Source: Dorea sp.
Lineage (GTDB): Bacteria > Bacillota_A > Clostridia > Lachnospirales > Lachnospiraceae
NCBI GenBank assembly: GCA_016295505.1
Contig: JAEDLC010000044.1
Coordinates: 1-14,207 of the forward strand
Length of the DNA: 14,207 nt
Reading direction: 5' to 3'
Positions within the stretch are counted from its first letter, which is position 1, and the number at the start of each line of letters is the position of its first letter. The notes under the pieces were generated by a model that worked only from the letters and a program-made list of their open reading frames with translations, was not told the DNA's origin and searched no databases. Shown in pieces: positions 6,960 through 13,047 of this stretch. Position numbers and translations under genes: made by a program.

Positions 6960-7337
6960 ATGAAAAATAAGTATGGTATTGGTTTTTTTGCTGCAGTAAT
7001 TATTATCATGTTAGTCATATCCTGTGCCTCTTCCTTCAGTTTTTACAAAGCTAAAAAAGAAGTGAAAGAAGAGATTGCAGAAGAACAGCAGGAAAACGCA
7101 ACTGTAAAAGAGCCTTCCATATCGACGGATGGTCAGGCATTGAAGGAAGATTGCTATTATCTGATGGAAGTCAATGGATATGTAGTTGTATATCTGAGCG
7201 ATAAAAAAACAGTATATGAATATACAGATATCAGATATGACGGGCTCCCATCCGCCGTGCAGGAAGAGATACGTAATGGAAAATATATGGAAGATACAGA
7301 GGCACTCTACGGATTTCTGGAGAACTATTCCAGCTAA
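6960..7337 (+). CDS. Membrane-anchored or lipoprotein-like protein with BofC-like C-terminus
   Basis: A 125-residue protein. A basic start (MKNKY) is followed by a hydrophobic segment (about 6-21) ending V-I-S-C at 19-22, which fits a relaxed lipobox, so Cys22 may be lipidated; otherwise the segment is a membrane anchor. A charged, Lys/Glu-rich stretch (about 30-50) is probably helical. Residues 64-125 (CYYLMEVNGYVVVYLSDKK ... YTDIRYDGLPSAVQEEIRNG ... ALYGFLENYSS) resemble the C-terminal domain of BofC: a short beta unit, the I-x-x-x-x-LP turn, then a helix ending in an E-x-Y-S/T-S tail. BofC in Bacillus is a forespore protein that restrains SpoIVB signalling, but this domain also occurs in clostridial proteins of unknown role. 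The start at ATG 6960 follows an AAAAGGAGA site. It is separated from its neighbours by 46 and 79 bases. The domain call is pattern-based. Confidence 0.7.
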   Translation: MKNKYGIGFFAAVIIIMLVISCASSFSFYKAKKEVKEEIAEEQQENATVKEPSISTDGQALKEDCYYLMEVNGYVVVYLSDKKTVYEYTDIRYDGLPSAVQEEIRNGKYMEDTEALYGFLENYSS

Positions 7338-7352
7338 ACAGGAAAGAATCTG

Positions 7353-7381
7353 TGGACTTCATGCGCCGGATAGTGTAAGAT
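7353..7381 (+). promoter_or_regulatory. Candidate sigma-A promoter before DUF896
   Basis: TGGACT (7353-7358) and TAAGAT (7376-7381) are separated by exactly 17 bases, with four of six matches in each hexamer. Transcription would start near 7388, leaving a leader of about 29 bases before the ATG at 7417. The elements are mediocre, so this is tentative. Confidence 0.3.
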
Positions 7382-7416
7382 AAGTAGCGGAAATCCGTTA
7401 AGAAAGGACCAAAGAT

Positions 7417-7638
7417 ATGGACGATAAGAAGATCGCAAGAATTAATGAATTATATCACAAATCAAAAGCAGAGGGACTGACTTCCGAGGAACAGAAGGAA
7501 CAGCAGATCTTAAGAAGAGAATACATTGATTCCTTTAAGAGAAACCTGCGCAGCCAGCTTAACAATATTTCTATTCAGGAAACAGATGGAAGCATCACGG
7601 ATCTCGGAGAAAAGTATGGAAACAAAAAAGGACATTAG
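7417..7638 (+). CDS. DUF896 family small protein (YnzC-like, UPF0291)
   Basis: A 73-residue helical, highly charged cytoplasmic protein of the DUF896/UPF0291 family, to which Bacillus YnzC belongs; no biochemical function is established. The diagnostic pattern is complete: KKIARINELYHKSKAEGLTS, then EEQKEQQILRREYIDSFKRN, then LRSQLNNISI. The first two parts form a helical hairpin and the tail is flexible. The ATG at 7417 has an AAAGGA site eight to nine bases upstream. The last 23 bases overlap the beginning of the folate cyclo-ligase gene in a different frame, so translation is probably coupled. DUF896 next to a 5-formyltetrahydrofolate cyclo-ligase suggests only shared expression, not shared function. 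Confidence 0.9.
   Translation: MDDKKIARINELYHKSKAEGLTSEEQKEQQILRREYIDSFKRNLRSQLNNISIQETDGSITDLGEKYGNKKGH
7606..7610 (+). promoter_or_regulatory. Ribosome binding site that sets the cyclo-ligase start inside DUF896
   Basis: GGAGA lies five bases before the ATG at 7616, within the DUF896 coding sequence. The open frame extends upstream to 7526, but this site and the family N-terminal pattern (K-x-x-I-R-x-x-I-L-x-x-R) point to 7616 as the real start. Confidence 0.65.
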
Positions 7639-8170
7639 AACACGTATCCTAAAGTTCCGGACAGAAAGAGACTTACAGGAATGGGAGACGGTAACGGCGC
7701 AGATTGCCGAACGGGTGACTTCACATCCGTGGTTTCAGAAGGCTTCGGATGTTTGTATCTATATGGATATTCGAAAGGAAGTAGGAACCCGGCAGATCAT
7801 TCGGGAGGCCTGGCGTCTCGGAAAACGGGTATGGCTGCCAAGAACAGAAGGACAGCAGATGGAATTCTTTCTGGCCGAGAGCAAAGACCGGCTGACAGTC
7901 GGAGCTTATGGGATTCAGGAGCCTTCCGGAGATAGGATGTATCAGGGAGACTCTGGACTCATGATCATGCCCGGAGTTGCATTTGATGAGGAAAGGCACC
8001 GCATCGGTTTTGGAGGCGGTTATTATGACAGATATCTGGAGCGGCACCCGGAACTTTTTACGATGGCGATCGCATTTGAAGATCAGGTGCTTCCGGAGAT
8101 TCCGGCTGATGAGCATGATATCCGGCCGATGCTTCTGGTAACGCAGGATCGGATCCGTGGACCATATTGA
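7616..8170 (+). CDS. 5-formyltetrahydrofolate cyclo-ligase
   Basis: A 184-residue cytoplasmic enzyme (5-FCL, MTHFS, YgfA family) that converts 5-formyltetrahydrofolate with ATP to 5,10-methenyltetrahydrofolate, returning this storage folate to the one-carbon pool. Key features are the N-terminal KKDIRTRILKFR (about 4-15, with basic residues for ATP), the KRVWLPRTEG strand (70-79), the MPGVAFD motif (118-124), and the glycine-rich ATP-binding GFGGGYYDRYL at 131-141. The closing PADEHDIRP segment is also typical. Length is normal for bacterial members. The start is ATG 7616, overlapping DUF896 by 23 bases. No clear terminator follows; a T-run at 8183-8188 lacks a properly placed stem. The functional call is firm. 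Confidence 0.93.
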   Translation: METKKDIRTRILKFRTERDLQEWETVTAQIAERVTSHPWFQKASDVCIYMDIRKEVGTRQIIREAWRLGKRVWLPRTEGQQMEFFLAESKDRLTVGAYGIQEPSGDRMYQGDSGLMIMPGVAFDEERHRIGFGGGYYDRYLERHPELFTMAIAFEDQVLPEIPADEHDIRPMLLVTQDRIRGPY

Positions 8171-8235
8171 TCCTCGGAAGCATTTTTTAATCCGAACAGA
8201 TAACAGACAAGTATGAAAAAGGGGAAGTGATAGCC

Positions 8236-8418
8236 ATGCAGATAAATCTGCCCAAAGACCCCATGTTGCTGCTCAGTGTGGTGAACACAAAAATCCGTGA
8301 TCACTATCATACACTGGATGCACTGTGTGACGACATGCAGGTTGAAAAAGAGGAGATTGTAAATACATTGAAAGGAATTGATTATGAATATGATGAATCC
8401 AGACATCAGTTTGTCTAA
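8236..8418 (+). CDS. DUF4250 small protein
   Basis: A 60-residue protein of the DUF4250 family, small soluble proteins common in Clostridia and some Bacteroidetes with no known function. The family pattern is clear: INLPKDPMLLLSVVNTKIRDHYHTLDALCDDM, followed by a second helix (EKEEIVNTLKGI) and a final DYEYDESRHQFV. The predominantly helical pattern with a middle turn suggests a helix-turn-helix-like fold, but DNA binding is not shown. The start is placed at ATG 8236, with an AAGGGGA site about 11 bases upstream. A GTG at 8227 in the same frame would lie directly against that site and is less likely. The 3' end overlaps miaB by 35 bases in another frame. In clostridial genomes this gene often stands beside unrelated housekeeping genes. 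Confidence 0.85.
   Translation: MQINLPKDPMLLLSVVNTKIRDHYHTLDALCDDMQVEKEEIVNTLKGIDYEYDESRHQFV
8371..8376 (+). promoter_or_regulatory. Ribosome binding site that decides the miaB start
   Basis: AAAGGA ends seven bases before ATG 8384. Two further in-frame ATGs at 8390 and 8393, and a TTG at 8378, are worse spaced. The site lies inside the DUF4250 gene, implying translational coupling. Confidence 0.6.
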
Positions 8419-9826
8419 GGAGATACCGGAAGATGATACCAGACGCCAGTATTATTACATAGAAAAGGCAAAAGAATATGTGAGAAAGGAATCCGAAGAG
8501 ATTGGACGTCCGCTGACCTTCTGTGTCACTACGTTTGGCTGTCAGATGAATGCCAGGGATTCGGAAAAACTGAGAGGAATTCTCGAAAAGATCGGATATC
8601 AGGAGGCGCCGGAGGAGACAGCCGACTTTGTGATCTATAATACCTGTACCGTAAGAGAAAATGCCAACACCAGAGTATATGGACGTCTCGGACAGCTCAA
8701 ACCAAGAAAGAAAGAGAATCCACATATGCGGATTGGGCTGTGCGGCTGCATGATGCAGGAACCTGAGGTGGTGGAAAAGCTTAAGAAAAGTTATCGTTTT
8801 GTAGATATTATCTTTGGAACACATAATATATTCAAGTTTGCAGAGCTGATCACAGAACGCTATGAGACCGGAAAGATGGTTGTAGATATCTGGAAGGATA
8901 CGGACAAGATCGTGGAAGATCTTCCAAATGACAGAAAGTACTTTTTCAAATCTGGTGTGAATATCATGTTTGGATGCAACAATTTCTGCAGCTACTGTAT
9001 CGTTCCGTATGTTCGCGGACGGGAGAGAAGCAGGGATCCACAGGCCATCATCTCTGAGATTCGTAAGCTTGTCGCCGATGGAGTGGTGGAAGTCATGCTG
9101 CTCGGACAAAATGTGAATTCTTACGGCAAAAACCTGGAACATCCCATGACATTTGCAAAGCTTTTGCAGGAGATTGAAAAGATTGAAGGACTTGAGCGGA
9201 TCCGTTTTATGACGTCGCATCCGAAGGATCTTTCAGATGAGTTAATTGAAGTTATGGGACAGTCAAAAAAGATCTGCAAACATCTTCATCTTCCGGTACA
9301 GTCCGGAAGCACGCGGATCTTACAGAAAATGAACCGGAGATATACCAAGGAGCAGTATCTGGAACTGGTTGCGAAGATTCGAAAGGCAGTCCCTGATATC
9401 TCTCTGACGACAGATATTATTGTTGGATTTCCCGGTGAAACGGAAGAAGATTTCCAGGAGACCCTGGATATTGTAAGAAAAGTACGATATGACAGTGCTT
9501 TTACATTTATCTATTCCAGACGGACCGGAACGCCTGCTGCAGCCATGCCGGATCAGATACCTGAGAATGTGGTAAAAGATCGTTTTGACCGTCTTCTGAA
9601 AGAAGTACAGACGATTGCATCAGAGGTATGCGCTGTACATGAGGGCACCGTTCAGACGGCGCTGATTGAGGGAGTAAGTGAACATGACTCTTCTATGGTA
9701 ACCGGAAGACTCAGCAATAACCTGCTGGTTCACCTGAAAGGATCCAAAGAATTGATCGGACAGCTGATCCCGGTGCAGCTTACGGAGTGTAAAGGTTTCT
9801 ATTATCTGGGAGAAATGGCAGAATAA
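8384..9826 (+). CDS. miaB: tRNA-2-methylthio-N6-dimethylallyladenosine synthase MiaB
   Basis: A 480-residue radical-SAM methylthiotransferase that adds a methylthio group to i6A37 in tRNAs reading UNN codons, giving ms2i6A37. The N-terminal UPF0004 domain carries the three cysteines for the auxiliary [4Fe-4S] cluster: Cys53 in FGCQMNARDSE, Cys88 in NTCTVRENA, and Cys122 in CGCMMQE. The radical-SAM CxxxCxxC motif is Cys198, Cys202 and Cys205 (GCNNFCSYC), followed by VRGRERSR, the MiaB hallmark. VMLLGQNVNSYG, LHLPVQSGS and TDIIVGFPGET follow in order, and a C-terminal TRAM domain spans about 415-478. The NVNSYG and N-terminal FGCQMN motifs separate it from MtaB and RimO. The N-terminus before the first domain is about 45 residues, usual for clostridia. 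It overlaps DUF4250 by 35 bases and ends before a strong hairpin. All catalytic cysteines are intact. Confidence 0.96.
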   Translation: MNMMNPDISLSKEIPEDDTRRQYYYIEKAKEYVRKESEEIGRPLTFCVTTFGCQMNARDSEKLRGILEKIGYQEAPEETADFVIYNTCTVRENANTRVYGRLGQLKPRKKENPHMRIGLCGCMMQEPEVVEKLKKSYRFVDIIFGTHNIFKFAELITERYETGKMVVDIWKDTDKIVEDLPNDRKYFFKSGVNIMFGCNNFCSYCIVPYVRGRERSRDPQAIISEIRKLVADGVVEVMLLGQNVNSYGKNLEHPMTFAKLLQEIEKIEGLERIRFMTSHPKDLSDELIEVMGQSKKICKHLHLPVQSGSTRILQKMNRRYTKEQYLELVAKIRKAVPDISLTTDIIVGFPGETEEDFQETLDIVRKVRYDSAFTFIYSRRTGTPAAAMPDQIPENVVKDRFDRLLKEVQTIASEVCAVHEGTVQTALIEGVSEHDSSMVTGRLSNNLLVHLKGSKELIGQLIPVQLTECKGFYYLGEMAE

Positions 9827-9841
9827 ATTGCTTATATTTGT

Positions 9842-9901
9842 AAAAAAAACGCTCAAACTATGTAGTAGCAAGTATTTTGATACGATAGTGAGGGCGTTTT
9901 T
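9842..9901 (+). terminator. Hairpin with T-tract after miaB; its 3' arm holds the next gene's ribosome site
   Basis: The arm at 9845-9861 pairs with 9885-9901: 15 of 17 positions pair, including one G-T, with one two-base mismatch. The stem base is AAAAACGC against GCGTTTTT. The 23-base tip contains a further GTAT/ATAC mini-stem (9872-9875 with 9880-9883). The five-T run (9897-9901) marks a Rho-independent terminator for miaB, while the upstream A-run would serve transcription from the other strand. The only Shine-Dalgarno-like sequence of the next gene, GAGGG (9890-9894 after G9890), lies in the 3' arm and the ATG follows two bases after the T-tract. Confidence 0.75.
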
Positions 9902-9903
9902 AC

Positions 9904-10320
9904 ATGAAAAAAGTGAGTGAATATTTATTTCTCTGGGCACTTGGAGGAACCGTATATTATTCGCTGGAGATGGTTTTCCGAGGGTTCTCTCATTGGACGA
10001 TGTTTGTACTCGGTGGAATCTGTCTGGTTTTCTTTACCGTTCAGGGTCAGATGCTCCACTGGGAGGATCCGATGTGGAGACAGATCTTAAGATGTACCAT
10101 ATTCGTAGTATCTGCAGAATTTATTACCGGGATTATTGTAAATAAATGGTTTCAGCTGGCGATCTGGGATTACAGTACTATGCCGCTTCAGCTGTTTGGG
10201 CAGATCTGTCTGCCGTTTGCAATCCTGTTTTCCGGGCTGTGTGCTGTTGGCATCTGGCTTGGCGGCAATCTGCTGTACTGGCTGTATGGTGAGGAAAAAC
10301 CGGATTATCACATCTTGTAA
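9904..10320 (+). CDS. Four-helix CmpB-like membrane protein (putative ABC transporter type IV family)
   Basis: A 138-residue integral membrane protein matching the clostridial family annotated as putative ABC-transporter type IV (PF06541, CmpB). Four hydrophobic helices lie at about 8-24, 31-46, 62-80 and 97-125. Recognisable family positions are GGTVYYSLEMVFRGFSHWTMFVLGG (about 14-38), where the Glu, Arg and His-Trp are conserved, and the FITGIIVNKWFQLAIWDYS stretch (about 74-92) before LFGQICLPFA. No ABC ATPase or substrate-binding partner is adjacent, and a transport role is not proven for this family. The ATG at 9904 is preceded only by GAGGG, buried in the hairpin after miaB. A later start at residue 23 would delete the first conserved helix, so the longer form is preferred. 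It ends before the mutS promoter region, and no terminator is seen. Confidence 0.8.
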   Translation: MKKVSEYLFLWALGGTVYYSLEMVFRGFSHWTMFVLGGICLVFFTVQGQMLHWEDPMWRQILRCTIFVVSAEFITGIIVNKWFQLAIWDYSTMPLQLFGQICLPFAILFSGLCAVGIWLGGNLLYWLYGEEKPDYHIL

Positions 10321-10329
10321 AATTGTATC

Positions 10330-10349
10330 TTTTCGAAATAAATCGAAAA
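10330..10349. repeat. Perfect 7-bp inverted repeat upstream of the mutS -10
   Basis: TTTTCGA (10330-10336) and TCGAAAA (10343-10349) are perfect inverted arms with a six-base AT spacer. The repeat lies just upstream of the extended -10 and covers the place of a -35 element. It does not match the Gram-positive LexA box pattern (CGAAC, four bases, GTTCG). It could be an operator; AT-rich composition makes chance occurrence possible. Confidence 0.55.
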
Positions 10350-10358
10350 TGTTATAAT
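10350..10358 (+). promoter_or_regulatory. Extended -10 promoter for mutS-mutL
   Basis: TGTTATAAT contains a perfect TATAAT (10353-10358) with the TG one base upstream, the extended -10 form that needs little -35 contact. The nearest -35-like sequence (TTTTCG, 17 bases upstream) is poor, which is consistent with that. Transcription should start near 10365, leaving about 31 bases of leader, and would drive mutS and mutL independently of the CmpB-like gene. Confidence 0.7.
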
Positions 10359-10376
10359 TAAATGTAAAACATTTAA
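10358..10376. repeat. Perfect 8-bp inverted repeat at the predicted mutS transcription start
   Basis: TTAAATGT (10358-10365) and ACATTTAA (10369-10376) are perfect arms with a three-base AAA spacer. The dyad directly follows the -10 and covers the predicted start. As DNA it is in a classical repressor-operator position; as RNA only its 3' part would be transcribed, so an RNA hairpin is unlikely if the start is near 10365. It has no T-tract and is not a terminator. Confidence 0.6.
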
Positions 10377-10395
10377 CTAAAAGAGGAGAATAAAC

Positions 10396-13044
10396 GTGGC
10401 TGAATTAACACCTATGATGCAGCAGTATATGGAGACAAAAAAGGAATATCCGGACTGCATCTTATTTTATAGACTTGGTGATTTTTATGAGATGTTTTTT
10501 GACGATGCACTGACAGCATCGAAAGAGCTGGAAATTACACTGACCGGAAAAAACTGTGGACTGGAAGAGCGTGCGCCGATGTGCGGCGTCCCTTATCATG
10601 CAGTGGATAGTTATCTTAACCGGCTGGTATCCAGAGGATATAAGGTTGCGATCTGTGAACAGATGGAAGATCCGGCACTTGCAAAGGGGCTTGTAAAGAG
10701 GGAAGTTGTCAGGATCGTTACACCGGGAACAAACCTTGATACACAGGCGCTTGATGAGACGAAGAATAATTATATCATGTGCGTGGTCTACATTGCGGAT
10801 CGGTATGGCCTGTCTGTGGCGGATGTCACGACCGGAGAATATATGGTGACAGAGATCGAAGACAGTGAAAAATTATTTGACGAGATCTACAGATTCATGC
10901 CCTCAGAGCTTGTATGCAATGAGGCTTTTTATATGAGTGGTATGGACTTTGATCTGTTAAAAGATAAGCTTGGAATCACGATCTATTCTCTGGATTCCTG
11001 GTATTTTGATGACGCAATCTGCGCCAGAGTACTGAAAGAACATTTTCATGCGGGAACACTGGAAGGACTGGGGCTTGGAGATTATGACGGTGGAGTGATC
11101 GCAGCAGGCACACTGCTGCAGTATCTGACCGAAACTCAGAAGCGGGATCTGTCACACATTTCTCATCTGTCTGTCTATGCAACCGGAAAATATATGCTGC
11201 TTGACAGCTCCACCAGACGGAATCTTGAATTGTGTGAAACACTTCGCGAAAAACAGAAAAAAGGGTCTCTCCTTTGGGTACTGGATAAGACAAAGACTGC
11301 AATGGGTGCAAGAACTCTGCGTAAATTCATAGAGCAGCCTCTGATTGATAAAAAGATGATTGAAAAGCGCTTGGATGCAGTAGAAGAACTGAAGAAAAAC
11401 GCTATATTGAGAGAAGAGATCCGGGAATATCTGTCTCCGATCTATGATCTGGAGCGTCTGGTGTGTAAGATTACGTATCAGTCAGCAAATCCCAGAGATC
11501 TGATCGCATTTGAGAGTTCTCTCTCTATGCTTCCTCACATCAAATGTATTCTGCAGGATATGCAGTCTCCACTGATGAAGGAGTTATATGAAAGCATGGA
11601 TACGCTGGAGGATCTCTGCAGCCTGGTAAAAAACGCGATTAAAGAAGATCCGCCGATCGCCATGAAAGAAGGCGGGATTATCCGTGACGGATACAATGAA
11701 GAGGTGGACCGACTGAGAAGTGCAAAATCAGACGGGAAGGACTGGCTTGCAAAGCTGGAGACTGAGGAAAGAGAAAAAACAGGAATCAAAAATCTCCGGA
11801 TCCGTTACAATAAAGTATTCGGATATTATCTGGAGGTCACGAACTCATTTAAAAATCTGGTTCCGGACTATTATACGCGTAAACAGACACTTGCAAATGC
11901 AGAGCGATATATCATTCCGGAACTCAAAGAACTGGAAGACACGATCCTGGGTGCAGAAGACAAGCTTTACGCACTGGAATATCAGCTGTACAGTGAAGTT
12001 CGTGATGCGATCGGAAAAGAAGTCGTAAGGATACAGAATACCGCAAAAGCAATTGCAATGCTTGATACATATGCATCTCTTGCTCTGGTCGCCGAACGTA
12101 ATAATTATGTCAGACCTAAGATGAACGAAAGAGGAATCATTGATATCAAAGACGGACGCCATCCGGTTGTCGAAAAAATGATTCCAAACGATATGTTTAT
12201 TGCCAATGATACCTATCTGAATGACAAAAAGAACAGGATCTCTGTCATTACAGGACCGAACATGGCCGGTAAATCCACTTATATGCGTCAGACGGCACTG
12301 ATCGTACTTATGGCTCAGATCGGATCGTTTGTTCCGGCATCCAGTGCAAATATCGGGGTGGTTGACCGGATATTTACCCGTGTGGGGGCTTCCGACGACC
12401 TTGCAAGCGGACAGAGTACCTTTATGGTGGAAATGACTGAGGTTGCCAATATTCTTCGTAATGCAACGAATAAGAGTCTTCTGATTCTGGATGAGATCGG
12501 AAGAGGTACCAGCACATTCGACGGCCTGAGTATCGCATGGGCAGTGATCGAGTATATCAGCAACAGCAAACTGCTTGGGGCCAAGACCCTGTTTGCCACA
12601 CACTATCATGAACTGACAGAACTGGAAGGTAAGATTGACAATGTCAATAATTATTGTATCGCGGTGAAAGAAAAAGGTGATGACATCATCTTCCTGCGTA
12701 AGATCATAAAAGGCGGTGCAGATAAGAGCTACGGCATACAGGTTGCAAGGCTTGCCGGGGTTCCGGAATCTGTGACGAATCGCGCAAAAGAGATCGTGGA
12801 GGAGCTGATTCAGACGGATATCACAGGACGGATCAAGGACATTGCCGTACGCGGGCAGGAACCGGTCAGACAAAAGGCAAAGCACTATGATGAAGTGGAT
12901 CTTACTCAGATGTCTCTGTTTGATACTGTTAAGGATGATGATGTGATCCGGGAGATCAAAGAACTGGATCTTGCACATCTGACACCGATCGATGCGCTGA
13001 ATACATTGTATCAGCTTCAGAATAAGCTGAAAAACAGGTGGTAA
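10396..13044 (+). CDS. mutS: DNA mismatch repair protein MutS
   Basis: An 882-residue mismatch-recognition ATPase that binds base-base mismatches and small loops as a dimer and recruits MutL. The mismatch-binding domain carries the Phe-x-Glu motif as Phe30-Tyr31-Glu32 in LGDFYEMF, which wedges into mispairs and marks a true MutS rather than MutS2. Connector, core/lever and clamp domains follow (about 120-580). The ATPase domain has Walker A GPNMAGKST (620-628), STFMVEMTE (about 675-683), Walker B/ABC-type LILDEIGRGTSTFDG (696-710) and FATHYHEL with the conserved His (about 733-740). A C-terminal QMSLF (838-842) matches the beta-clamp-binding consensus. Translation begins at GTG 10396, seven bases after AGAGGAG (10382-10388); the next in-frame ATG is six codons on and lacks a site. 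It is three bases upstream of mutL. Length is usual for Firmicutes MutS. Confidence 0.98.
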   Translation: MAELTPMMQQYMETKKEYPDCILFYRLGDFYEMFFDDALTASKELEITLTGKNCGLEERAPMCGVPYHAVDSYLNRLVSRGYKVAICEQMEDPALAKGLVKREVVRIVTPGTNLDTQALDETKNNYIMCVVYIADRYGLSVADVTTGEYMVTEIEDSEKLFDEIYRFMPSELVCNEAFYMSGMDFDLLKDKLGITIYSLDSWYFDDAICARVLKEHFHAGTLEGLGLGDYDGGVIAAGTLLQYLTETQKRDLSHISHLSVYATGKYMLLDSSTRRNLELCETLREKQKKGSLLWVLDKTKTAMGARTLRKFIEQPLIDKKMIEKRLDAVEELKKNAILREEIREYLSPIYDLERLVCKITYQSANPRDLIAFESSLSMLPHIKCILQDMQSPLMKELYESMDTLEDLCSLVKNAIKEDPPIAMKEGGIIRDGYNEEVDRLRSAKSDGKDWLAKLETEEREKTGIKNLRIRYNKVFGYYLEVTNSFKNLVPDYYTRKQTLANAERYIIPELKELEDTILGAEDKLYALEYQLYSEVRDAIGKEVVRIQNTAKAIAMLDTYASLALVAERNNYVRPKMNERGIIDIKDGRHPVVEKMIPNDMFIANDTYLNDKKNRISVITGPNMAGKSTYMRQTALIVLMAQIGSFVPASSANIGVVDRIFTRVGASDDLASGQSTFMVEMTEVANILRNATNKSLLILDEIGRGTSTFDGLSIAWAVIEYISNSKLLGAKTLFATHYHELTELEGKIDNVNNYCIAVKEKGDDIIFLRKIIKGGADKSYGIQVARLAGVPESVTNRAKEIVEELIQTDITGRIKDIAVRGQEPVRQKAKHYDEVDLTQMSLFDTVKDDDVIREIKELDLAHLTPIDALNTLYQLQNKLKNRW

Positions 13045-13047
13045 TAT

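Noticed and set aside
7364..7402. Possible hairpin before DUF896 (CGGAT/ATCCG words)
   Set aside because: Only four or five bases pair and the loop is long or too short; no T-tract follows.
8145..8188. Possible terminator after the folate cyclo-ligase (AGGATC/GATCCT stem, then six Ts)
   Set aside because: The six-base stem has an 18-base loop and lies eight bases from the T-run, unlike a working intrinsic terminator.
8273..9220. A 315-codon open frame on the - strand opposite miaB
   Set aside because: It is antisense to intact miaB, with the composition of a shadow frame (many His, Phe, Cys) and no ribosome site or family resemblance.
10330..10349. LexA (SOS) box upstream of mutS
   Set aside because: The arms TTTTCGA/TCGAAAA do not contain the CGAAC and GTTCG half-sites in the required spacing.
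10358..10376. The 8-bp dyad as a terminator for the CmpB-like gene
   Set aside because: The stem is purely AT-rich apart from one G-C pair and no T-tract follows; its position relative to the -10 fits an operator better.
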